The notes under the pieces are model-generated. The model was not told the origin of the DNA. It searched no databases and worked only from the letters and a program-made list of their open reading frames with translations. Positions 1 to 5,628 of a stretch of 6,139 nt of DNA are shown here, piece after piece. A program made the position numbers and the translations under genes. Positions within the stretch are counted from its first letter, which is position 1, and the number at the start of each line of letters is the position of its first letter. The stretch is taken from contig CAJTPH010000039.1 in the NCBI GenBank assembly GCA_910578215.1, forward strand, positions 1-6,139. The letters are read 5' to 3'. This stretch comes from an uncultured Acetatifactor sp. Its GTDB lineage: Bacteria; Bacillota; Clostridia; Lachnospirales; Lachnospiraceae.

Positions 1-343
1 CATTCGGTAATACACTCATGAAAACTGCTCTCGTGCTCCTTCGCGACTTCGCAATCCTTAAGTCGCTGCGCGACAGCACTAAAGTGTGAAGTCCCTTCGG
101 CGCACTTTAATGGAGAGCCAGCTTTCATTCGGTAATACACTCATGAAAACTGCTCTCGTGCTCCTTCGCGACTTCGCAATCCTTAAGTCGCTGCGCGACA
201 GCACTAAAGTGTGAAGTCCCTTCGGCGCACTTTAATGGAGAGCCAGCTTTCATTCGGTAATACACTCATGAAAACTGCTCTCGTGCTCCTTCGCGACTTC
301 GCAATTCTTAAGTCGCTGCGCGACGGCACTAAAGTGTGAAGTC
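1..343. repeat. Tandem array of a 125-bp structured repeat
   Basis: Units begin at 1, 126 and 251. The first two are identical over 125 bp. The third is 93 bp long (251-343) and differs at two bases: C to T at 306 and A to G at 325. Each complete unit contains arms that could pair: an outer stem (18-32 with 113-128, one mismatch and one bulge), an inner GCGACTT/AAGTCGC stem (43-49 with 60-66) that competes with GTCGC/GCGAC (62-66 with 70-74), and TAAAGTG/CACTTTA (80-86 with 103-109). The two changes in copy 3 fall outside these stems. The array probably continues left of the window, because copy 1 starts at the edge. The period is not a multiple of three, so it is not a protein repeat. The family is not recognised; it resembles REP- or MITE-like intergenic repeats. 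It fills the whole gene-free stretch downstream of mutS. Confidence 0.93.
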
Positions 344-3160
344 TTAAATATTCTTCTCACTCTGCCAGCGGTTCTTCAGCTTATTCTGCAGTCTGTACAG
401 GGTATTCAGCGCGTCGATGGGGGACATGGTGTTTACCTCCACATCCATCAGCTCCTTTATGACATCCTCATCCGTCACCGTGTCGAACAGGGACATCTGC
501 GCCAGGTCCACCTCGTCAAGCTTGGGCGTCTTTTTTATTTTTACATCATGCTTCACGTCGACTGCAATGCTCTGAATCTTCTCGGTGATATCATTGTCGG
601 TGAGCTGCTCCACGATTTCCTTGGCGCGGTCGATGACCATGTCCGGCACTCCCGCAAGCTTTGCCACCTGAATTCCGTAGCTCTTGTCCGCGCCGCCCTT
701 GATAATCTTTCTCAGGAAAACAATATCATCCCCGCATTCCTTCACGGCAATGCAGTAATTATTCACGTTGCTCATCTTGCCCTCAAGCTCCGTGAGCTCA
801 TGATAATGGGTGGCAAACAGGGTCTTCGCCCCCAGAAGCTTTCGGTTGCTGATATGCTCGATCACCGCCCACGCAATGCTTAAGCCGTCAAAGGTGGAGG
901 TGCCCCGTCCTATCTCGTCCAGAATCAGCAGGCTGCTTGACGTGGCGTTACGCAGAATGTTTGCCACCTCATTCATCTCCACCATAAAGGTGGACTGGCC
1001 GCTGGCAAGATCATCGGAAGCGCCCACTCTGGTAAAGATCCTGTCCACGATGCCGATATTTGCGCTCTTTGCGGGCACAAAGCAGCCGATCTGCGCCAGA
1101 AGCACAATCAATGCCGTCTGCCGCATATAAGTGGATTTTCCAGCCATATTGGGACCGGTGATAACGCTGATGCAGTGGCTGCCGTTATCCAGAAAGGTAT
1201 CGTTGGCAATGAACATATCGTTGGTGATCATCTGCTCCACCACCGGATGCCGGCCGTCCTTGATATCTATGACTCCCTTCTCATTCAGCTTCGGGCGGAC
1301 ATAACGGTTCCGCTCCGAAACCAGGGAGAGCGAGGCATACACATCCAGTTTTGCGATGGATTTTGCAGTGCGCTGGATGCGCTCCAGCTCCTCCGTAATG
1401 GAATCTCTGATCCTGCAGAAAAGATCATATTCCAGAGTAGTCAGCTTGTCCTCCGCATTTAAAATAGTGTCCTCCAGCTCCTTCAGACGAGGCGTGGTAT
1501 AACGCTCCGCATTGGCAAGCGTCTGCTTCCTTATGTAGTCCTCCGGCACCATATTTTTAAAGGAATTCGTCACCTCAAAATAATAGCCGAAGACCTTATT
1601 GTATTTGATTCTCAGGTTTTTGATCCCTGTTCTCTCCCGGTCCTGCTCCTCCAGCTCGGCAAGCCACTGCTTGCCGTCCCGCCTGGCGCTTCTGAGCATA
1701 TCGATGGTCTCGTCGAAGCCGTCCTTAATCATGCCGCCCTCCCTGACGGTGACAGGCGGGTCATCCTCGATGGATTCCGAAATCAGCTGAAAAATATCCT
1801 GAAGATCATCGCAGTTATTTTCAATCTCTACAAGCTCCTGCCCGGAAAAGCTTTTCAAAACGGTCTTTATGGCCGGAAGCATTTCCAGTGAATTGCGGAA
1901 GGCAATCAGATCTCTGGGGTTTGCCGTCCGGTAAGTGACCTTGCTCAAAAGCCGCTCCAAATCATATACGGGATTCAGGTACTCACGGATTTCATCCCTG
2001 GATACGCTGTCCCGGTTCAGCTCCTCTATGGCGTCCAGGCGTTTTTCCATCTCCGCCCTGTCGATCAGAGGCTGTTCCAGCATGCTTCTTAGCAGCCTTG
2101 CGCCCATGGCGGTCTTTGTCTTGTCCAGCACCCATAAAAGCGAGCCTCTCTTTTGCTTCTCACGCAAAGTCTCCGTCAGCTCCAGATTGCGCCTGGTGGA
2201 GCTGTCAAGCAGCATATATCGGCTCGTGAGATACGGAGAAATATGGGTAAAATGGGCCAGATCTGTCTTTTGTGTGTCGTACAGGTATTGAAGCAGGGCG
2301 CCCGACGCCAGCATACCCACGGGAAATTCCTCTACGCCAAGCCCCTTCAGGGTATTCACCCTGAAGTGCCTGAGCAGTACCTTCTTGCATCCGTCGTCGT
2401 CAAACAGATGCGGCTCCAGTGCATTGACGGAAACATGAAGCCGTCCGCGCAGATCCTCCACATCAAAGCCGCTGACCAGAAACGCTTCATTGCAGATGAT
2501 CTCGGAGGGCTTATATTTCATCATCTCGTCGTTCAGCTTCCTCAGGTCCTCCACCTCGGTGAGATAATAATCCCCGGTGGTGACGTCCGCCACGGAGATT
2601 CCCACTTTCGTCGGGGTATAGACTATGCACATGAGAAAGTTGTTCCTGGATTCCTCCAGGGACTGCAGGTTCAGATTGGTGCCAGGGGTTACAATCCGGG
2701 TCACATCCCTCTTTACCAGGCCCTTTGCAAGCTTCGGGTCCTCCACCTGCTCGCAGATTGCCACCTTATAGCCCTTGTTCACCAGCTTTGTCAGATATCC
2801 CTCCACCGCGTGATAGGGAATGCCGCACATGGGGGCGCGCTCCTCCAGGCCGCACGCCTTGCCCGTCAGGGTGATCTCCAGCTCTCTGGACGCGGTCAGT
2901 GCGTCGTCGAAAAACATTTCATAAAAATCTCCAAGACGATAAAAAAGGATACAGTCCTTATATTGCTTTTTTGTCTCCATGTATTGCTGCATCATAGGAG
3001 TAAGGTCTTTTATGGGAAGATCCGATTTATCATTAAAATGTTTTTCTTCATTAGAAGTTTTTTCTATGAAATGTTTTTCTTCATTATTAAAAGATTTTTT
3101 TTCTTTGGAACTTGTTTCTTCCTTCAAAAGCTTTGCTTCATTTGTTGCCTGCTCCGACAT
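344..3160 (-). CDS. mutS: DNA mismatch repair protein MutS
   Basis: MutS recognises mismatches and small loops as a dimer and uses ATP to recruit MutL in the cytoplasm. The 938-residue product has the mismatch-reading Phe-Tyr-Glu motif (79-81, in FYRLGDFYEMF), the connector, lever and clamp regions, and a full ABC-type ATPase: Walker A GPNMAGKST (669-677), signature DDLASGQST (716-724), Walker B LLILDE (744-749) and ATHYHE (783-788). QMSLF at 888-892 fits a beta-clamp binding motif. The end (MSPIDALNTLYRLQ, 912-925) is typical of Firmicute MutS. Homology begins near residue 51; the first 50 residues are a K/E-rich extension with 11-residue repeats. The start is supported by GGGAG about 12 nt upstream. 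The alternative Met56 has no visible ribosome binding site. The gene lies 73 bp downstream of miaB on the same strand with no clear promoter of its own, so co-transcription is likely. Its TAA touches the repeat array. Confidence 0.97.
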   Translation of the reverse strand: MSEQATNEAKLLKEETSSKEKKSFNNEEKHFIEKTSNEEKHFNDKSDLPIKDLTPMMQQYMETKKQYKDCILFYRLGDFYEMFFDDALTASRELEITLTGKACGLEERAPMCGIPYHAVEGYLTKLVNKGYKVAICEQVEDPKLAKGLVKRDVTRIVTPGTNLNLQSLEESRNNFLMCIVYTPTKVGISVADVTTGDYYLTEVEDLRKLNDEMMKYKPSEIICNEAFLVSGFDVEDLRGRLHVSVNALEPHLFDDDGCKKVLLRHFRVNTLKGLGVEEFPVGMLASGALLQYLYDTQKTDLAHFTHISPYLTSRYMLLDSSTRRNLELTETLREKQKRGSLLWVLDKTKTAMGARLLRSMLEQPLIDRAEMEKRLDAIEELNRDSVSRDEIREYLNPVYDLERLLSKVTYRTANPRDLIAFRNSLEMLPAIKTVLKSFSGQELVEIENNCDDLQDIFQLISESIEDDPPVTVREGGMIKDGFDETIDMLRSARRDGKQWLAELEEQDRERTGIKNLRIKYNKVFGYYFEVTNSFKNMVPEDYIRKQTLANAERYTTPRLKELEDTILNAEDKLTTLEYDLFCRIRDSITEELERIQRTAKSIAKLDVYASLSLVSERNRYVRPKLNEKGVIDIKDGRHPVVEQMITNDMFIANDTFLDNGSHCISVITGPNMAGKSTYMRQTALIVLLAQIGCFVPAKSANIGIVDRIFTRVGASDDLASGQSTFMVEMNEVANILRNATSSSLLILDEIGRGTSTFDGLSIAWAVIEHISNRKLLGAKTLFATHYHELTELEGKMSNVNNYCIAVKECGDDIVFLRKIIKGGADKSYGIQVAKLAGVPDMVIDRAKEIVEQLTDNDITEKIQSIAVDVKHDVKIKKTPKLDEVDLAQMSLFDTVTDEDVIKELMDVEVNTMSPIDALNTLYRLQNKLKNRWQSEKNI
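3036..3086. repeat. In-frame 33-bp repeat in the mutS 5' end
   Basis: An identical 18-bp stretch occurs at 3036-3053 and 3069-3086, offset by 33 bp, which is exactly 11 codons. In the protein it gives NEEKHFIEKTS (26-36) followed by NEEKHFNDKSD (37-47). NEAKLLKEETS (7-17) looks like a diverged third copy. The stretch is AT-rich compared with the rest of mutS and appears to be an expansion of a short coding repeat. Confidence 0.8.
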
Positions 3161-3233
3161 TGGTTTTTATCGCTCCCGTAACTTAATTTTCAAACTCCTG
3201 TAAGGGTTCACATTTTCGGACGCTTTGCCCGCG

Positions 3234-4451
3234 TTACACACAGTGCCCGGTATAATAAAAGCCATGGCATTCGTCCAGACTGACCTCCACAAGCTTTCCT
3301 ATCATGGACGCGTCCCCCGGCACATGGACCAGAAGATTGTTGGAAAGCCGTCCTGTCACAATGGAGGAAGGACATTCCATGGAATGTTTTTCCTCCATTA
3401 CTTCCTCCACCAGAATCTCCATCCTCCTGCCCTGATACTGCATTGCCTGCTCTCTGGCCGTGTCCTGCACTACCTTTAAAAGCCTGTCGAAGCCCTCTCT
3501 GATCTGCGCCTCCGGCACCTGCTCCATGGAGGCTGCCGGGGTTCCCGTGCGTTTGGAATAAATAAAAGTAAAGGCATTGTCATACTTTACGGTACGCACC
3601 ACGTCAATGGTCTCCTCCAGGTCTTCGGGCGTCTCTCCCGGAAAGCCCACAATAATATCCGTTGTAATTGCGATATCGGGAATCTCCCGCCTGATTTTTT
3701 GGGCAAGGGCCACATACTGCTCTCTTGTATAACGCCTGTTCATCTTCTCCAGAATCCTTGTGGAGCCGGACTGCAAAGGCAGGTGCAGGTGCCTGCATAT
3801 CTTTTGAGAATGCTTCATCACCTCTATCAGCTCGTCCGACAGATCCTTGGGATGAGAGGTCATAAAACGAATCCGTTTCAGCCCCTCAATTTTTTCCACC
3901 TCTCTCAAAAGCCCCGCGAAGGTGACAGACTGCCCTAAGCCCCTGCCGTAGGAATTTACGTTCTGCCCCAAAAGCATGACCTCCACAACGCCGTCCGCCA
4001 CCAGCCTTTTTATCTCGCGAAGAATTTCCTCCGGCTCCCTGCTTCTCTCCCTTCCCCTCACATAGGGAACGATGCAGTAGCTGCAGAAGTTGTTGCAGCC
4101 GAACATGATATTGATGCCGGATTTAAAGGGATATTTCCTCTCCGCAGGAAGATTTTCTACAATTTTGTCCGTGCCCTCCCATATATCGATTATCATGCCT
4201 TCACTTTCATAGGCGGTCCAGATCAGCTCCGCTAGCTTAAAGATATTATGAGTCCCAAAGATCAGATCCACGAAGGAATAGCTTTTTTTCAGCTTCTCTA
4301 TCACAGCCGGCTCCTGCATCATACAGCCGCAGAGGGCGACCTTCATGCCCGGATTCCGCTTTTTGTACCCGTTCAGCTCCCCCAGCCTGCCGTAAACGCG
4401 CTGATTGGCATTGTCCCGCACGGTACAGGTATTAAAAATGATAAAATCCAC
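3234..4451 (-). CDS. miaB: MiaB, radical-SAM and TRAM portion (405 codons)
   Basis: This open frame carries most of MiaB: the second and third cysteines of the N-terminal cluster domain (NTC, Cys9; CGC, Cys43), the radical-SAM motif C-x3-C-x2-C (Cys119, 123 and 126 in FGCNNFCSYCIVPYVRGRERS), LLGQNVNSYG (160-169), HLHLPLQSGS (221-230), IVGFPGETPED (267-277), and a C-terminal TRAM RNA-binding domain (about 340-403). The first possible start is a GTG at 4449-4451, with AAGGGA directly against it, too close to be a good ribosome binding site. It lacks the first cluster cysteine and about 77 family residues that are found in the upstream frame. Identification as MiaB is firm; function as an independent protein is doubtful. 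Confidence 0.8.
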   Translation of the reverse strand: MDFIIFNTCTVRDNANQRVYGRLGELNGYKKRNPGMKVALCGCMMQEPAVIEKLKKSYSFVDLIFGTHNIFKLAELIWTAYESEGMIIDIWEGTDKIVENLPAERKYPFKSGINIMFGCNNFCSYCIVPYVRGRERSREPEEILREIKRLVADGVVEVMLLGQNVNSYGRGLGQSVTFAGLLREVEKIEGLKRIRFMTSHPKDLSDELIEVMKHSQKICRHLHLPLQSGSTRILEKMNRRYTREQYVALAQKIRREIPDIAITTDIIVGFPGETPEDLEETIDVVRTVKYDNAFTFIYSKRTGTPAASMEQVPEAQIREGFDRLLKVVQDTAREQAMQYQGRRMEILVEEVMEEKHSMECPSSIVTGRLSNNLLVHVPGDASMIGKLVEVSLDECHGFYYTGHCV

Positions 4452-4740
4452 GTCCCTTGGAGGATGCCTCGTTTTTTGCGGAGATCATATTGCTGTGAGA
4501 TGCCTCGCTGTCCACAAGCTCGTAGCCGATCTCCCTCAATATGCCCGCCAGCTTCTCCGAGTCTCTGGCGTTCATCTGACACCCAAATGTTATTGTAGCA
4601 CAGAAAAGCGGCCTCCCCAAACGTTGAGATTCTGCCCGGACATACTCCCGGCATTTTGCCATGAAATAGTATTGTCTTTCCGGCTCATGCTCAGGGGGCG
4701 GTTGCATCAAGTCGATTTTATCTAAATCAATTTCGTTCAT
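4432..4740 (-). CDS. miaB: MiaB N-terminal fragment (102 codons)
   Basis: Residues 1-79 match the start of MiaB: a variable lead, then RQYYFMAKCREYVR, and TFGCQMNARDSEKLAGILRE with the first cluster cysteine at 54. After DSEA (77-80) the sequence leaves the family and ends at residue 102. This is the authentic miaB start: ATG at 4738-4740 has AAAGGA five bases upstream, and its first base follows directly on the TAG of the HTH gene (TAGATG). That junction favours translational coupling between the HTH gene and miaB. The fragment overlaps the downstream frame by 20 bp. On its own it would have one of three cluster cysteines and no radical-SAM domain. Confidence 0.75.
   Translation of the reverse strand: MNEIDLDKIDLMQPPPEHEPERQYYFMAKCREYVRAESQRLGRPLFCATITFGCQMNARDSEKLAGILREIGYELVDSEASHSNMISAKNEASSKGRGFYHF
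4463..4507. repeat. 9-bp direct repeats at the miaB break
   Basis: GATGCCTCG occurs at 4463-4471 and 4499-4507 and encloses 27 bp that include a run of six T (4472-4477). The pair lies in the part of miaB where sequence unlike the family sits between DSE and DF. A 9-bp duplication around a short leftover is what imprecise loss of an insertion sequence can leave, but no terminal inverted repeats are visible to confirm it. Confidence 0.55.
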
Positions 4741-4959
4741 CTAAATCCTTTCCCCGGTTTCCCGATTAATAAATGTTATCTCTATATCATATCCTAAAAC
4801 ATCCGCCAATTTTCGGATTTCATTTTCACAAAAATTATTCCGCCCGAATTTGTTATTGAGATTTTGCCGGGTTGTGTCCGCCCGTGTTGCCAAATCCCCC
4901 AAACTTAAGCCGGCCCTGTCACGAAGAAGCTTGATTTTTTCTGTTGTGGTCATTTGCAT
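4741..4959 (-). CDS. Small Cro/C1-type (XRE) HTH regulator
   Basis: The 72-residue protein is almost entirely one DNA-binding domain: a first helix (about 6-15), then SLGDLATRA (19-27) and the recognition helix TTRQNLNNKFGR (29-40), a fourth helix CENEIRKLADVLG (44-56), and a short C-terminal beta segment DIEITFI (58-64). It has no separate sensor, peptidase or toxin domain. Such proteins usually bind dyad operators as dimers. The start at 4959 is set by a strong AAAGGAGG eight bases upstream; a second Met two codons later is badly spaced. It has its own consensus promoter overlapped by dyad sites, so autoregulation is likely. It is divergent from the 109-aa gene, and its TAG touches the miaB ATG, making it the apparent first gene of the miaB-mutS transcript. 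Base composition is more AT-rich than mutS or miaB, suggesting a separate origin. Confidence 0.88.
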   Translation of the reverse strand: MQMTTTEKIKLLRDRAGLSLGDLATRADTTRQNLNNKFGRNNFCENEIRKLADVLGYDIEITFINRETGERI

Positions 4960-4967
4960 TATTCCGC

Positions 4968-4975
4968 CCTCCTTT
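4968..4975 (-). promoter_or_regulatory. Ribosome binding site of the HTH gene
   Basis: On the minus strand this reads AAAGGAGG, eight bases before ATG at 4957-4959. It decides between that start and the Met codon at 4951-4953, which would be 14 bases away. Confidence 0.85.
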
Positions 4976-4983
4976 CATGTAAG

Positions 4984-5008
4984 GATTACATTCTACACTC
5001 TATAATGT
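4984..5008. promoter_or_regulatory. Left operator over the leftward promoter
   Basis: Three half-sites of the type ACAYTMTA lie here about 7 bp apart: 4988-4995 and 4995-5002 on the plus strand, and 5001-5008 on the minus strand. The last two form a dyad of the pattern ACANTNTANANTGT. The stretch covers the leftward -10 and part of the spacer, a position suited to repression. The preceding GATT gives GATTACATT, matched in reverse at 5119-5127. Confidence 0.65.
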
Positions 5009-5019
5009 TGTTTTGTCAA
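4990..5019 (-). promoter_or_regulatory. Leftward sigma-A promoter for HTH-miaB-mutS
   Basis: On the minus strand TTGACA (5014-5019) is followed, after 18 bases, by TAGAAT (4990-4995, five of six to consensus). Transcription should start near 4983, leaving a leader of about 24 nt before the HTH start codon. It is the only clear promoter on this strand upstream of miaB within the window. Confidence 0.8.
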
Positions 5020-5041
5020 GTGTTATTTTTCACTTTATAAT
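5013..5041 (+). promoter_or_regulatory. Possible second rightward promoter
   Basis: TTGTCA (5013-5018, five of six to consensus) is spaced 17 bases from TATAAT (5036-5041). Its -35 overlaps the leftward -35 on the other strand, and its -10 lies in the middle operator copy. It could drive the 109-aa gene from further upstream, but the match may be a by-product of the operator repeat. Confidence 0.35.
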
Positions 5042-5043
5042 GT
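5029..5043. promoter_or_regulatory. Middle copy of the operator motif
   Basis: TTCACTTTATAATGT matches the shared 15-base consensus TACACTTTATAATGT at 14 positions. It lies between the two promoters, 35 bp from the left copy and 73 bp from the right one. It also includes a TATAAT that could serve as a -10. Confidence 0.5.
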
Positions 5044-5092
5044 CTTATGTAAAATATTTTTGAAATATTTCAATTTTTATTTACATTTTGCC

Positions 5093-5121
5093 TTGACAAG
5101 TTACACTTTAGAATGTATAAT
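5093..5121 (+). promoter_or_regulatory. Consensus rightward sigma-A promoter
   Basis: TTGACA (5093-5098) and TATAAT (5116-5121) are both perfect, with an optimal 17-base spacer. The upstream 5047-5086 is very AT-rich, with two copies of AAATATTT and an ATGTAAA/TTTACAT inverted pair, and could act as an UP element. A promoter this strong fits a gene that is normally held off by a repressor. Confidence 0.9.
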
Positions 5122-5127
5122 GTAATC
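5102..5127. promoter_or_regulatory. Right operator inside the rightward promoter
   Basis: TACACTTTAGAATGT (5102-5116) matches the shared consensus at 14 of 15 positions and sits between -35 and -10. Half-sites are at 5103-5110 (plus), 5109-5116 and 5116-5123 (both minus), a mirror image of the left operator. Read on the minus strand, 5103-5123 matches 4988-5008 at 17 of 21 bases. It ends in AATGTAATC, the inverse of GATTACATT at 4984-4992. Confidence 0.68.
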
Positions 5128-5136
5128 AATAGTTAA

Positions 5137-5145
5137 GGGGAGGGG
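5137..5145 (+). promoter_or_regulatory. Ribosome binding site of the 109-aa gene
   Basis: GGGGAGGGG lies nine bases before the ATG at 5155-5157. It is a strong, slightly G-extended Shine-Dalgarno sequence and supports that start. Confidence 0.8.
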
Positions 5146-5154
5146 CAATAAAAA

Positions 5155-5484
5155 ATGACAGTAGCAAACACAATTCTTAATCAGTTAGGTGGAAATCAGT
5201 TCTTGGCAATGACGGGATGCAAAAATCTTTTAGGATTGGAAAACGGTCTGCAAATGAGACTCCCGAAGAATGGCAGCAAGGCAAATTTCTTAAAAATCAC
5301 GTTGGAAGCGGATGATACTTACAAAATGGAATTCCGAAAGCGAATCGCAGGATACCTCAATATAAAAACCTATGATTGGATTGAGGATAAGGACGAAGAA
5401 ATTAATATTTTCGATGGAGTCTATTGCGATATGTTGCAGGATTTATTTACTGAAGTAACAAAGATGTACACAAAATTATTCTGA
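5155..5484 (+). CDS. Conserved small protein of unknown function (109 aa)
   Basis: The function is not known to me. The opening TILNQLGGNQFLAMTGCKNL (6-25), the segment NFLKITLEADDTYKMEF (44-60) and the ending DGVYCDMLQDLFTEVTKMYT (87-106) recall small hypothetical proteins I associate with phage, plasmid and conjugative-element regions; this is from memory and not checked. No signal peptide, membrane segment, metal-binding cluster or catalytic motif is visible. The acidic stretch WIEDKDEEINIFDG (75-88) joins the core to a likely C-terminal helix. The start is supported by a strong ribosome binding site and a perfect sigma-A promoter. The gene is divergent from the HTH regulator and its promoter carries the same operator motif, so that protein probably represses it. 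It is more AT-rich than mutS and miaB, in keeping with horizontal acquisition. It could be a mobile-element accessory or counter-regulatory protein, but nothing in the sequence shows which. Confidence 0.85.
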   Translation: MTVANTILNQLGGNQFLAMTGCKNLLGLENGLQMRLPKNGSKANFLKITLEADDTYKMEFRKRIAGYLNIKTYDWIEDKDEEINIFDGVYCDMLQDLFTEVTKMYTKLF

Positions 5485-5495
5485 ATCTTGTTCAG
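5481..5495 (+). other. Small hairpin over the stop codon
   Basis: CTGAA-TCTTG-TTCAG forms a perfect 5-bp stem containing the TGA stop (5482-5484) of the 109-aa gene. It stands one base before the larger hairpin and may assist termination or transcript stability. Confidence 0.4.
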
Positions 5496-5496
5496 A

Positions 5497-5530
5497 TCAA
5501 AGCCCCTGCAGCTTGCTGCGGGGGCTTTGA
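5497..5530. terminator. Strong hairpin, probable bidirectional terminator
   Basis: TCAAAGCCCC (5497-5506) pairs with GGGGCTTTGA (5521-5530), continued by a T-G pair and GCAG/CTGC around a CTTG loop, giving about 15 bp. It lies 12 bp after the 109-aa gene and about 100 bp beyond the convergent LysM gene, so it could stop both. Neither strand has the usual run of T after the stem, which lowers the certainty for intrinsic termination. The remaining 5531-5628 holds nothing I can identify. Confidence 0.55.
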
Positions 5531-5628
5531 CCCTCGCGGCATTCGCCAAATAGAAGCTGACATATCTGCTTGGTTCATTGCCCGCAAGAAAAAATTATTT
5601 TACCCTGTTTCTGCTTATTACCTTGCCT

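Larger units (their letters stand above)
3234..4740 (-). pseudogene. miaB: miaB interrupted by a +1 frameshift
   Basis: Taken together, the two reading frames rebuild a normal-sized MiaB, the radical-SAM enzyme that adds a methylthio group to i6A37 of tRNAs reading UNN codons. The first frame runs from ATG at 4740 through Cys54 of TFGCQMNARDSEKL and goes off the family sequence after GYELVDSE. It stops at 4432-4434. The rest of the protein, from DFIIFNTCTVRDNANQRVYG onward, continues one base forward in the reading direction. Family members read roughly DSEEADF across this point. Here about 50 extra bases separate DSE from DF, and that length is not a multiple of three. The break falls between the first and second cysteines of the N-terminal iron-sulfur domain, so neither fragment alone should be a working enzyme. 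A sequencing error in A6 (4472-4477) or GGG (4453-4457 region) would give the same picture. Otherwise the gene is recently inactivated. Confidence 0.8.

Noticed and set aside
18..89. 23-codon open frame MKTALVLLRDFAILKS... present in every repeat copy
   Set aside because: It is intact in all three copies (also 143-214 and 268-339), but the copies are nearly identical so this carries little weight. There is no ribosome binding site, and its ATG is part of the outer stem.
1..343. CRISPR array
   Set aside because: The whole 125-bp unit is repeated without unique spacers, which does not fit a CRISPR array.
344..2995. Shorter MutS starting at Met56
   Set aside because: It would begin nearer the family start, but no Shine-Dalgarno sequence lies before it, whereas the ATG at 3160 has GGGAG upstream.
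2153..3181. Long plus-strand open frame (342 codons) opposite mutS
   Set aside because: It is fully antisense to a well-supported MutS, its product is rich in His, Gln and Leu with no recognisable domain, and it has no fitting start signals. It is a shadow of mutS codon usage.
4471..4477. Programmed -1 frameshift at the slippery heptamer A AAA AAC in miaB
   Set aside because: The heptamer is in the right phase for -1 slippage, but reaching the downstream MiaB frame needs +1 (or -2), and MiaB is not known to use frameshifting.
4741..5484. Classical toxin-antitoxin pair
   Set aside because: The genes are divergent rather than in one operon and the 109-aa product shows no toxin motif, so the label is not supported.
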